Of a DNA stretch of 64,000 bases, positions 52,846 through 63,669 are shown one piece after another (positions within the stretch are counted from its first letter, which is position 1; every line of letters starts with the position of its first letter). Position numbers and translations under genes: made by a program. The notes under the pieces were generated by a model. The model did not search any database, had not been told where the DNA came from, and saw only the letters and a program-made list of their open reading frames with translations. The stretch spans positions 682,001 through 746,000 of the forward strand of contig JAUTXW010005206.1 of assembly GCA_030620095.1 (NCBI GenBank). The letters run 5' to 3'. The DNA comes from Kuschelorhynchus macadamiae (Eukaryota; Arthropoda; Insecta; Coleoptera; Curculionidae).

Positions 52846-53322
52846 ATGTGTGACAGCAATAGTACCATCACACCAAGTGAAGACCTTGATTCTCACATTA
52901 TGTGTTTGTCGCATAAGTTAAGAAATGCGGCACAAGAGATATTACATTTTGCAACGTATGATGGGTCAGCGGTTGAATCAACAGTCAGTCAATATAGAAA
53001 GTACATGAAAGATGTAATTAATTTCATGTCAGGCGCTCATTTGTGTGAAAGATACCTGTATGGTTCCATCAACTTAGACGAGTTTTGCGTGGAAATGATC
53101 GACGAAGGTCTCCAAAGCTATATTGTCGAAATACCAAATTTACCCAAGGAATTGTTATCAAAGTATGGTTTGGTCTCAGCGGAAAACATCAATGAAGTTG
53201 TGGGAAATGGTGCAGATAATTTGGATCGTGTAGACAATACCGCAGATGCTACTGAAGAATGGGACAAAATGGATGTTGACGATATAGAGAATGAAAACTG
53301 TGAAAAACAAATAGGAATGTAA
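52846..53322 (+). CDS. Acidic-tailed protein of unknown family, 158 aa
   Basis: ATG at 52846 (TTTGAAAGATGTGTGACAG); the N-terminus reads MCDSNSTITPSEDLDSHIMC, then helical text HKLRNAAQEILHFATYDG and MKDVINFMSGAHLCERYLYG, an interaction-like middle (IVEIPNLPKELLSKYGL), and a strongly acidic tail (EEWDKMDVDDIENEN) ending KQIGM. The acidic end could serve as an activation or protein-docking surface. Stop at 53320; AAATAAATAA in the 3' flank offers a poly(A) signal. The only full-length copy is here; truncated copies sit in both TIRs. No homologous family comes to mind, and nothing indicates enzymatic function. Confidence 0.55.
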   Translation: MCDSNSTITPSEDLDSHIMCLSHKLRNAAQEILHFATYDGSAVESTVSQYRKYMKDVINFMSGAHLCERYLYGSINLDEFCVEMIDEGLQSYIVEIPNLPKELLSKYGLVSAENINEVVGNGADNLDRVDNTADATEEWDKMDVDDIENENCEKQIGM

Positions 53323-53329
53323 ACAATTA

Positions 53330-54265
53330 TATGTATCATGCAAACATAATTTTGTAAATAAATAATCATTTTATTAATGTATTTGTGTTATTTGTTTATT
53401 CTTAAATTTATCAATATAAATATAGAGTATTTTGAGAATCAATTAGTTCTAATTAAAGATGGACCTTGAAATAAATTTAGTCTTGTTTGAAAAAAAAAGT
53501 CTCCGAGAAAATAACACTCAAATCCTATTCACATGCATTCTGTGTGTCCTTGTAAACGCAACCTTGAAAATTACCATGCATTCTGTGTGTCCTTGTAAAC
53601 GCAACCTTGAAAAAATCTATATATACACGCCCACAAACGCAACCTTAGGCTATTCCCCAAATTTATAGAAAAATGTTTATTTGAAGAAAGTTGTTTGTTT
53701 TTCCAAACACTATATTGTGTAATTTTTTCAACGAAATTTATTAAAGTATGAGGAAATGCATATATAAACAATTATAAAACTTTCAATAATTTTTTTAGGC
53801 TATTTCCCAAATATATAGAAAAATGTTTATTTGAAGAAAGTTTTTTTGTTTTTCCAAACACTATATTGTGTAATTTTTTCAACGAAATTTATTAAAGTAT
53901 GACGAAATGCATATATAAACAATTATAAAACTTTCAATAATTTTTTTAGGCTATTTCCCAAATATATAGAAAAATGTTTATTTGAAGAAAGTTTCTTGTA
54001 TTCTCAGACACTATATTGTGTAATTTTTTCAAGGAAATTAATGGAATTTTGAAAAAAGGGTTATAAATAGTTAGATGTTTGCCAACTTTGACTCGTAATA
54101 ACTCGGAAACTATGAGAGAAAAATATTTTTCAAATGAAATCTGAATGATTTTCATCCAACATTGAATTGCAACAGAAATTTTTCAAAGTCGATGACAAAA
54201 AAATGTTTTTTGTTTTCGAAGTGTTTTAGGGTATTTCGTCAATGCGTAGATAAAAAAAAAATTTT
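53330..54265. repeat. Inner inverted repeat, left arm, with ~150-bp tandem units
   Basis: Complementary to 55495-56560. From 53647 it contains three tandem units of ~150 bp, each beginning AGGCTATT(C/T)CCCAAAT (53647, 53797, 53948) and ending …CTTTCAATAATTTTTT. The right arm has four such units. Confidence 0.75.
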
Positions 54266-54569
54266 ATGGGTGTTTACTATAGACAAAGAAAACATATGTA
54301 AATACTCAATATTTAAAGCATATTATGCAAAATATAGGATAATGCCTTTAAATACTAAAATTATACATGTAAATATAGGAAAAAAACATGTTAAAAAAGT
54401 ACAAGAGAGTATTTTTCGTAAGATCATTATCAGTCGGATTGGCAAAGCCACTTTTTGCGCTATTTACACACATTTTTCTTATACGGTTCATCGAAAAAGA
54501 CCAATATCAGTCATTTGCGCAAGTGTCAAAGAGGCATTATCAGTTTTTGCATTTATTAGTATGATTTAA
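54162..54569 (+). CDS. Open frame in the element's centre, 135 aa, unrecognised
   Basis: Begins in the inner inverted repeat (MNCNRNFSKSMTKKCFLFSK) and extends into unique DNA (…RKIIISRIGKATFCAIYTHF…). It is Lys/Ile/Phe-rich, as AT-rich noncoding DNA often reads. No motif, no promoter. More likely chance than gene. Confidence 0.15.
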   Translation: MNCNRNFSKSMTKKCFLFSKCFRVFRQCVDKKKILWVFTIDKENICKYSIFKAYYAKYRIMPLNTKIIHVNIGKKHVKKVQESIFRKIIISRIGKATFCAIYTHFSYTVHRKRPISVICASVKEALSVFAFISMI

Positions 54570-55490
54570 CAAAAAATATACATGCATTATTGTTTAGTTT
54601 AATAAAAATATTAATAGGCTTTTAAAACATAGAATAAAATTACTAAAATTTTGTGATACTTGTTTAGAGAATTATGTAAATATTAAAGACGAGTTGAACT
54701 TTCTTTTGGTATTTTATCATCTAAATATTGTTTCTTGCTTTTTTTGGGGTATAGGGGTTGTTGTTGTTAAAGTAATATGTAAATTAATAATATAAACTTA
54801 AAATACAGTGAAATTTTTATTTTTGTACTATTTCTTATTTAAAAATATTATTCCTATTGAAAAACATATGGCATTAATAGTAGCAGTAACAACTTATAAA
54901 ATTATTTTTAAAAATTGCCATAGTATTGGGTCTACTGATAATTTCAGATATTTTCCTTTGATTTAAAACTAGAAACATCCCGGATTAGATATGTCTCCAT
55001 ATGATCTGTCTTGGAAGATAAATCATAGTTTATGTTTGATTATATCTAGGTAAACGAAAACCCATTATTTAGGATCTGGTACTGGAATAGATATCCTTAA
55101 TATGTTATAAGTCCAACTGTTCCATTTGGTGAGCCAACACATCCATTATTGTCTATGCAAATAAATCCTTATTCGACTCCCGTCGGAACATTAAAATAAA
55201 ATTTCTTTTATTTGCTAATTAAATTAATGTTTCAGTCTACGTTTGTTGTGTAATGAAAAGGTTATATGTTGTTCTAGGCTTAAATAAAACAGTCATTTAC
55301 AAACCAAAAATTTATTTCAATATTCTACAAGCAAAATCATACATTTCATACTTATTAGCGATAACTAGATGATGATACTTTAAATTTCACACTTAAAATC
55401 TAATGTGGATAGGGGTACACATTATTCACTCAATATGACTATAATGAAAAGTAGTTGTGAACAATAGAACAATAGAGAATTAGTAGTTTC
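54270..55490. other. AT-rich unique centre of the 10.8-kb element
   Basis: Spacer between the inner inverted repeats. No gene or motif array recognised. Confidence 0.5.
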
Positions 55491-55494
55491 CTAG

Positions 55495-56560
55495 TAACAG
55501 TTCTATACATTAGTAAACACCCAAAATTTTTTTTTATCTACGCATTGACAAAATACCCTAAAATACTTAGAAAACAAAAAAAAAAATTTTTAACATTTTT
55601 TTGTCATCGACTTTGAAAAATTTCTGTTGCATTCAATGTTGGATGAAAATCATTCAGATTTCATTTGAAAAATATTTTTCTCTCATAGTTTCCGAGTTAT
55701 TACGAGTCAAAGTTGGCAAACATCTAACTATTTATAACCCTTTTTTCAAAATTCCATTAATTTCCTTGAAAAAATTACACAATATAGTGTCTGAGAATAC
55801 AAGAAACTTTCTTCAAATAAACATTTTTCTATATATTCGGGAAATAGTCTAAAAAAAAATATTGAAAGTTTTATAATTGTTTATATATGCATTTCCTCAT
55901 ACTTTAATAAATTTCGTTGAAAAAATTACACAATATAGTGTTTGGAAAAACAAAAAACTTTCTTCAAATAAACATTTTTCTATATATTTGGGAAATAGCC
56001 TAAAAAAATAATTGAAAGTTTTATAACTGTTTATATATGCATTTCGTCATACTTTAATAAATTTCGTTGAAAAAATTACGCAATATAATGTTTGGAAAAA
56101 CAAAGAAACTTTCTTCAAATAAACATTTTTCTATATATTTGGGAAATAGCCTAAAAAAATTATTGAAAGTTTTATAATTGTTTATATATGCATTTCGTCA
56201 TACTTTAATAAATTTCGTTGAAACAATTACACAATATAGTGTCTGGAAAAACAAAAAACTTTCTTCAAATAAACATTTTTCTATATATTTGGGGAATAGC
56301 CTAAGGTTGCGTTTGTGGTCGTGTACATATAGATTTTTTCAAGGTTGCGTTTACAAGGACACACAGAATGCATGTGAATAGGATTTGAGTGTTATTTTCT
56401 CGGAGACTTTTTTTTTCAAACAAGACTAAATTTATTTCAAGTTCCATCTTTAATTAGAACTAATTGATTCTCAAAATACTCTATATTTATATTGATAAAT
56501 TTAAGAATAAACAAATAACACAAATACATTAATAAAATCATTATTTATTTACAAAATTAT
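55495..56560. repeat. Inner inverted repeat, right arm, with four ~150-bp units
   Basis: Reverse complement of 53330-54265, longer by one tandem unit. It joins directly onto the right TIR. Confidence 0.75.
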
Positions 56561-56583
56561 GTATGCATGATACATATAATTGT

Positions 56584-56901
56584 TTACATTCCTATTTGTT
56601 TTTCACAGTTTTCATTCTCTATATCGTCAACATCCATTTTGTCCCATTCTTCAGTAGCATTTGCGGTATTGTCTACACAATCCAAACTATCTGCACCATT
56701 TTCCACAACTTCATTGATGTTTTCCGCTGAGGCCAAACCATACTTTGATAACAATTCCTTGGGTAAATTTGGTATTTCGACAATATAGCTTTGGAGACCT
56801 TCGTCGATCATTTCCACGCAAAACTCGTCTAAGTTGATGGAACCATACAAGTATCTTTGACACAAATGTGCTCCTGACATGAAATTAATTACATCTTTCA
56901 T
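56584..56901 (-). pseudogene. Truncated copy of the acidic-tailed gene in right TIR
   Basis: Open from MKDVINFMSGAHLCQRYLYG to NENCEKQIGM on the minus strand (105 aa). It has the same upstream truncation and fusion as the left-TIR copy (TTATATCGGCGGTTGAATCA). It differs from the left copy at a few residues (VEM/VEI, LQSY/LQTY). Confidence 0.7.
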
Positions 56902-57649
56902 GTACTTTGTATATTGACTGACTGTTGATTCAACCGCCGATATAATTTTAAAATTTGTTAATTAACCCAAACACCTAAATTAAAAGAAGACAATAATACC
57001 AAATTAAATAAATATTTCTAAATTTTGTTTATTCTAAACACCCAAATCAGGGAAAAGAATTTTTTAATAACATATTCCAACTGGGCTCTCAAGGTCCGGA
57101 AAAATTTTCAAAAGCAAACGAACCCAAGGTCATACAATTTGACCTTCAAAATGTTTCAAGGTCAAATAGACCCAAGGTTATGTGGGCGGGGCAATTAACC
57201 CAAACACCCAAGCCCTGCATATCATATTTTAGCCTATCTACTGCAATAGGATTCGTGAATTTTATACGAAAATGATGTTTTCTGGTTTTTGCGCATAATT
57301 TAACCTTTTTTCCACATTAACCCAAACACCCAATCCCTGGATGTCATATTGACCGTCCGGCATAAGCTTAAATCCAATACACCATATTAATCAACACGCC
57401 TTTTAAAAAAGATACCTATCTACTGCAAATGACGTCACATACCCCCTTTGTATATTGTAAACACTCAAATTTAAATATTGATCTGCTATTGCTTGGTACA
57501 TTTAATTTTAAACACACAAATTTAAAAATTGTAATTAATACAAAATTAAATAAATATTTTTAAATGTTGTTTATTTAAATATCATTTGGTTTTAATAGTT
57601 AACACTCGAGGCTATCTGTCGTCACACACCCCCAATGCCAAACAATAGA

Positions 57650-58015
57650 GATGATGTAAACACGTGCGCTCAAGGTCATATGACGTCACTTCAAGGACAA
57701 ACATGAAAACGTCACACCCCCAAGGCCAAACAATATAGCTGATGTAAACACGTGCGCTCAAGGTCATATGACGTCACTCCAAGGACAAATATGAAAACGT
57801 GGTATGCAAAACTCTCCAATCTCATGGTCATGGGGCGGGGCTTAATAGCATTGGTCATGGGGCGGAGCTTAACTCTCCAAGGCCATGGGGGCGGGACTTA
57901 ATAATCATTGTCATGGGGCGGGGCTTAATCTCATTCGTCAGGAGGTGGAGCTTAATCTCAAGGTCGAATGACGTCACACATGTGGGCGGGGCTTAATCTC
58001 AAGGTCAAAAGTAGT
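57650..58015. promoter_or_regulatory. Transcription-factor-motif array in right TIR
   Basis: Mirror image of the left array: TGACGTCA, TCAAGGTCA, CACGTG followed by forkhead-like GTAAACA, and repeated GGGGCGGGGCTTAA. Confidence 0.6.
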
Positions 58016-58052
58016 GGCGGGGGTGAATTAGAACTCACATATTCTCACTACT

Positions 58053-58058
58053 TGTTTG
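58053..58058. repeat. Target-site duplication, right copy (TGTTTG)
   Basis: Follows the terminal CTCACTACT; identical to 47224-47229. Confidence 0.85.
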
Positions 58059-59876
58059 TATGGTGCTTGTAATTTCATTTATCTTTACTGCCTGTTGTCT
58101 ATCTGTTAAATAACTTTTAATTAACTCAAGGCACAATCCCCTAATGCCAATACGTTTCCGCTTTCTTATTAGCTTAGAGTGGCAGACGGTATCAAATGCC
58201 TTTGCAAGATCGACGAAGATGCACAGTGCAGCCTCTTTATTGTCTAAGGCCTCGTATATTTGTTTTTTTAGGTACACTATTGCATCCTCCGTCGATCTGC
58301 CAGATCGAAAGCCGAATTTGCACTCTGAGAGCCTGAGATTTTTTTCTAAGAAGCTTACCATTCTATTTTTTAGTGCCATCTCGAATACTTTTGTTACAGT
58401 TGAAATTAGTGTTATGGGTCTATAGTTAATTATTTGAAGTTTATCACCACCCTTATACATAGGTTTAATAAAACCAGTTTTTAGTATTTGTGGATAATAT
58501 CCTTTTTCGATGCATTTATTTATTAAGTAGGAAATATGGGGAGAAATTAAATATGATATTTGCTTAAGATTTTCTGACTTAATTCCATCGTATCCTGGTG
58601 ATTTTTTTACTTTCAATCGCTGTATTAACTTGTTTATTTCTTCAGGGGTGGTGGATTTTAAAAACAGAGAACTTACATTAGCGTTTCACTCAGGAGGTAT
58701 ATTTTTTGGCGGAGCTATTTTTTTTGTTTTTGTTTGTTTTGTTTTCTCCGAGTTTCGAATAATGGCTATTAAAAGCATCTGCAATATCTTCCAAGTTTGA
58801 ACAAGTACTATTATTAATTTCTATTTCATAAATTTTTACTTTTTGTTGTTTTTTGTTGTTTCCCACAATTTTATTAACCATCGTCCATAATTTCTCTGAT
58901 GAGTCTGAATTTCGTTCTACTTGCTTTTCAAAATACTCTTTTTTGACTTTTTTATTAATGCTGTTAGTTTATTTTTATAGTTTTTATATTTGTTTAGTAA
59001 TTCCTCATTTTCAGGATTTTGCAGACACTGCGTGTACATTTTGTTCTTTGTTGCAACCGATTTTAGTAGATCTTTTGTCATACAGCTATTTTTTGGTTTA
59101 TGTTGCATCTGAATTTTAACGGTTTTAGTGAATTTAAGAATGGGTGATTTTATGTTATTAATTAAAATTTCTGAGGACTCATCAAGATCCTCAGAAGAAT
59201 AAAATGCTTTCCAAAACTCTGGAACTGACATAACCTGCCTCACTTTACCATAATCAGTGAATTTTTTAAAATGCTGCTTATTATCATAATTTTTTGATAG
59301 GGGCTGTTCAGTTTTAATAAAAGCCATGATTGGATAATGATCTGTAATATTGTAACGGTAGACTAATGAATCTATTTCCATTTCTTGCCTACTTGATTTT
59401 ATAAATATGTGATCAATACAAGATTTTTACTGACCTCTTACCATTGTGTTTTTATTAATATATGGCAAAAATCCATTTGCATAAAGGCAGTTTAGATATT
59501 CTTCAGAGACATTAGTTTGTTTTAATATATCAATATTAATATCTCCAATCAAAATTTGGCAACCCGTATCTATAAAATTATTTAGGTAGGTTTCTAGACA
59601 GTTTATAAATTCATTGCAGTTTGTTTCTTGGCATCTGTAAAGCGCTGTTATGAAAAAACGTGTTTGGCCCACTCTCAGTTTGACGTTAATACACTTTGTT
59701 TCTCCTATATTACATATTCCAGCTTGGTACTTTATGTCAGAGCGAATAAATACAACTGTGCCATCATTTCTGTTAATTTTTCATTTGAATTTCCAAACAC
59801 TATCCAAAAATTATATCAAAAACAGAACAAGAAACATAAATTCCATATATACACAGTTTTATACGTAAAAATCTAA
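58059..59876 (-). pseudogene. LINE ORF2: partial endonuclease and first half of RT (right part of split LINE)
   Basis: Reading from 59876 down: endonuclease remnants (RVGQTRFFITALYRCQ, CQILIGDINIDIL, ITDHYPIMAF) in shifting frames; a linker (ADAFNSHYSKLGE) near 58790; and an open RT segment from 58616 with KSPGYDGIKSENLKQI, KPMYKGGDKLQIINYRPITL, KFGFRSGRSTEDAI and AALCIFVDLAKAFDTV (first catalytic Asp present). Translation stops at the 10.8-kb element. The N-terminal half of the endonuclease is missing. The RT half here and the half at 46366-47223 are from one copy. Confidence 0.8.
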
Positions 59877-60009
59877 AGCTGCCTAAAATGGGAGAGAAAA
59901 AAATATATATATGAAGCAGCTACAATTGTTATAGATAGAGTAAAAACAACAATCAAACACAAAAATCCTCAAACTAACCAACTCACTAACTTTCAGCTGT
60001 AAACGTTAC

Positions 60010-60910
60010 TTTTTGCTATTCTTTTTTGGTATACTCGCTGATTACTTGTTGAACTGGATCTAGTATTTCTAGGAGTCTCAGAATTACATTGCTGATTTCT
60101 TGCTTTGGGTTTTGTTCAGAAATATTTGGCTTTTCAGTAACTTTTGCTTTATTTTTTCTATGTTCTGGGCTTCCTCAAGAATAAAAATTTCGTCGTCATT
60201 GTTTGAGCTTTCTGATTCCTTATTATTTATTTTTGGGGTAGGTGGGGCACTCGAGTTTGGAAAAAGAAGCTCTTTATCCACAATTGGTTCTAAAAAGGTG
60301 GCCTTGTCTATGTTTCTCAGAGTATCTTATGTGTATTCGTGATCTCCGACAAAAAGCTTGGATTTGATAATTTTGGCTGGAAAATCCTTTTCTTTTGCGA
60401 TTTTTAAATAATCATACAGAATCTTATTTTGCTCCCGTTTTTCCCGTGGCAAAGCTCTAGCAATGCTTAATCCTGTTCCTTTAAGTTTTTTAACATTTTT
60501 AAAAATCTTTCCTATTGTTAGTTCTCTCAGAAACTTAACCAAAATTGGTCGATTTCCTGAGGCCTTCCTTTCTCCAATTCTGTAATAGTTGTCCAAGTCG
60601 CTACTTTTTATTTTTATTTGTAGTTTTTTGTTGAAAAAGTCCAATAAAATTTCCTCCAATGGGTTGATATCAGTCTCCTATACTTCAAAAGTTAGTATAT
60701 TTTTTTTCTTAATAAATCTTCCTGCTGCAGAATTTTTTGGTTTAATTTATTATTTTCTGTCTCTAATATATTAAGAGTATTTTTCAAATAATCAATTTCC
60801 TCTTTAAAATTTCGCAAATCCTGTTTATACTTATAACATCTTGATTAGTTCTTTGCAGAAGTTCAAAAATTTGTTCATTTGTTATGTTGTCTGCGTTACC
60901 CATTTATATT
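60010..60910 (-). pseudogene. LINE ORF1 (coiled coil plus RRM-like/L1-ORF1-type domain)
   Basis: ATG near 60903 (MGNADNITNEQIFELLQRTN) begins a coiled coil. After a frameshift in an A-run near 60805 and a second break around 60680, an open frame at 60659-60327 contains LDNYYRIGERKASGNRPILV then KFLRELTIGKIFKNVKKLKG and LPREKREQNKILYDYLK. This is the RNA-binding C-terminal half of L1-ORF1-like LINE proteins. A Ser/Asn-rich tail follows (60281-60084). It is upstream of, and on the same strand as, the split ORF2. Confidence 0.65.
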
Positions 60911-61029
60911 CGTCTTCACTCAGGTCGGCACTTCGTATAGTAGGCCAAACCGCTGCGAGATTTAAGAACCCTACTGAAATACCGATGGTACGAACACTTT
61001 TTTTTTTGCTGGGCGACCTTCGATAATAA

Positions 61030-62500
61030 CGTAAGTAAAGGCTTTTATGACAAAATATTTGACTTACGCGTTGGGTAATATGTCCAATCGATGTAATTTT
61101 TTCTCAGCAACACAACTATATCACTTTTTAGTATAACTATAGTTTTTAATCCATTAAAACGTAGAGTTTTTAGCGGACTACGAAAGACGATGTTTTACTT
61201 GATGCAAACCTACTATAATATTGTAATAAATAAATAAAGGTATATGTATTTTTAGTATGTTATCAAAGCTTAATCTATGCTCTATTTAGGGTATTCACAC
61301 TTTTAACTTTTTTATTGTATTTAAGATGCAGAAAATTTCAAAATATTTGCTTACAGGGCTAATTAAGTAATTTTTGCACCCGCATAAAAACTTCTTTTGG
61401 TTCATTGGTATACCGGAAAATCAAAAAGTTTACTTTTTAATGGCACATCAGTAGATAAAGCCAAGGCGATACGTTCGCAATTTCGGTAATGTTTTCCATG
61501 TAAATCCCCAAAAGAAACTTTAGGGTTCGATTTGCAATTTTAGTTCTATTTTAGGGCGTGGCGTTTTCGTGTTGGGCACATCACCCAGTAGGGGACTTCG
61601 CAATTTTGTTAGTTATATAAACAAAATGTATGTAGCTCACATTTGTAGTTTTTTAACATAAGTAAATGGAATGTTTCGTAAATAGGTGTCAGCAGTTATT
61701 TAATTTGGAATATTAGGGTAGGTATATAAAAAAATAAAACACACATACTAGTTTATTTTATTTTTGGTTTTAGTTTAGACATCTCTGTACATCACATTTT
61801 TATTTTTCACATCTCTGTATACACATTTAAAATCTACAGTTCTCTTTCATATAATATGTATCTGAACGTAGCTGCTCAGGTTCGCTGTTTAAATTATCCA
61901 ATTGTACATACATGAGTCAACTATACTTTTACTTATAATTAGAAATATATGAATCTGTCACTATTATTATGAATTCAGTTGCCACTAGAGTTCAGTTGCC
62001 ACTTCCGCAGAGCAAACTTTGATCTACTTTATGATTTAATATTAAACCAGGATTGGACTTGTCGAGTAACATCAGACACTGGAAGAAGCTCTGTCTTCCT
62101 TTTATGATAAATTATATGAAATAATAAATAACCGCCCGAGCTAGAAAAAATGCCAAATAGAAAATACTAACTGTGGTTTACTTCCCATATCATACGCAAC
62201 ATTACAAAAAAAAAAAAAGAAATGAAAAATATAAAAAAAAACTGGCGATGAGCTAGAACTACTGGAAGAATTAGAGATATTGCATTCAAAAATTACATTC
62301 TGCTTATGGAATCTTTATTGAAAACAAAAAACAGTCAACTGATATTCCAAATAGTATGCACTTAGGAATACTATTTGAACAACTAAATATACCGGTGGTG
62401 TGATGGATATATTGAATTCTTCATGATAGCTCAGATGAGAACATTGCGACTTTTAATTAAAATATAAACCTGACAACTTTTTCGGAACAAGATATATACA
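61030..62500. other. Intergenic, no gene identified
   Basis: AT-rich. 62540-62630 resembles 35640-35715 (…TGTGATTTTGGCGAAA…, …GAACGGATGTACACC… against …GATCGGATGTATATC…), indicating a dispersed repeat. Confidence 0.35.
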
Positions 62501-62641
62501 TTTGGTGTATAGAGACAGTCTCTATTCGGACGCGAGAAAGAAAACTTCGAAAATGCCAAATGTGATTTTGGCGAAACGTCAACAAAATTGTTCTTTTCAG
62601 AACGACAGTAGTGAACGGATGTACACCCGGAATGAAAACAC

Positions 62642-62642
<1 letters not shown>

Positions 62643-62718
<76 letters not shown>

Positions 62719-62761
62719 TGTCCCAAATTTGGCTTACATGCATTGCTATCTCGCAAACCGC

Positions 62762-62850
<89 letters not shown>
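62643..62850. repeat. Two (TA)n tracts flanking a 50-bp mariner-end-like segment
   Basis: 62643-62713 and 62763-62850 are nearly pure (TA)n. The sequence between, starting ACAATGTGTCCCAAATTTGG and ending CTCGCAAACCGCAT, resembles the tip of a Tc1/mariner element. Confidence 0.85.
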
Positions 62851-62852
<2 letters not shown>

Positions 62853-63357
62853 TTGATGACGTTTTGAAGTTTAGGATATCTTTTGTGGTTTTCAAGATAA
62901 TTGGGAAAAATCAAAATGGTGCATTTTCAACTTTTGCCCGTAGCTTCTAAACGACTCGTATTATGGTTTTATGGTTTATACATTATTAGGGCACTTTTAT
63001 TAGAGGAACATTATGCAGGTAAAACGAAGTTTCTAGCTTCAATTGTTTTTGAGATATTGGCATCAACTTTTTATTTTCTTACCGACGCCACATTGGATTA
63101 TTGTATTTTTGGAAAGATCTTTTTAAGAGCTTTCCAATGATGTATAACAAGGTAAGATTATTATTTTTCTTGAGCTCTAAAAACCAAAATAATTGTTTTT
63201 TTTTAAGTAGGCTTTGATTACGCATGGCGGCCATAATGAAACAAAAGAATGCCGCATGTCAACAATCATTTTGTGTTCCTGAATAGTACTTGTTATCATT
63301 TTCTCATTGTGCCGAGTTTTTACAAAGTTTATTTGAGTTTCTTATACTACTTAAAAT

Positions 63358-63529
63358 GGAGGGTAATTATTCCAACGAAGAGAATTTGGATATGATAGAA
63401 CTTTATTTTAAAGCAAATAGAAATACACAAGCAGCTGCGCGTTCATACGAAGAACAATTTCCAGACCGACATCAACCAAGCCAAAGGCATTTCAGATTTC
63501 TAATTGTAAACTTGTTAGCTTATGGGTAA
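63358..63529 (+). pseudogene. Mariner-like transposase N-terminal helix-turn-helix fragment
   Basis: Starts MEGNYSNEENLDMIELYFKA and continues NTQAAARSYEEQFPDRHQPS, the DUF4817-type HTH that opens transposases of an abundant insect Tc1/mariner-like group. The frame ends after ~57 residues and unrelated sequence follows; the catalytic part on this strand is missing. Confidence 0.6.
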
Positions 63530-63669
63530 AAATATTAATTCAACCATCGATGTTTCAGATTTTCAACTAAGATATTATACTAACAGTGAATACCTAGTGA
63601 CTAAAATGTAACTATCACACTATTGAAAATACCTAAACTAAATTTAAATTAACACAAAAAAAATATAAG

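Larger units (their letters stand above)
47230..58052. mobile_element. 10.8-kb long-TIR element, Polinton-like termini, unknown class
   Basis: The element starts 5'-AGTAGTGAGAATATGTGAGT and ends with the exact complement. The inverted arms run 47230-48783 and 58052-56488, ~1.55 kb with roughly 95% or better identity by eye. A perfect 6-bp duplication TGTTTG flanks it. It lies within a LINE RT reading frame that becomes continuous when the element and one TGTTTG are removed. Contents: an OB-fold-like ORF (52271-52630), an unknown acidic-tailed ORF (52846-53322) with truncated copies in each arm, a motif-dense control region, several tandem and inverted repeats, and an AT-rich centre. No polymerase, integrase, ATPase, capsid or transposase gene was found. 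6-bp TSD, AG termini and long TIRs are the known combination for Polinton/Maverick integration, so mobilisation in trans by such a system is my inference. A wholly new superfamily is the alternative. Confidence 0.85.
56488..58052. repeat. Right terminal inverted repeat (~1.56 kb)
   Basis: Inverted partner of 47230-48783. It carries TGACGTCA at 57430, 57681, 57769 and 57969, TCAAGGTCA at about 57160, 57669, 57758 and 57998, and GGGGCGGGGCTTAAT boxes near its outer end. Confidence 0.88.

Noticed and set aside
53571..56381. Several frames containing NFVEKITQYSVWKNK
   Set aside because: They derive from the ~150-bp tandem units in both inverted arms; AT-rich and with no start context or conservation evidence.
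47230..58052. Calling the 10.8-kb element an integrated virus or a full Polinton
   Set aside because: No polymerase, integrase, packaging ATPase, protease or capsid sequence was found; only the terminal structure is Polinton-like.
62502..62914. Long open frames of alternating Tyr-Ile on both strands
   Set aside because: They are translations of the (TA)n tracts and have no protein meaning.
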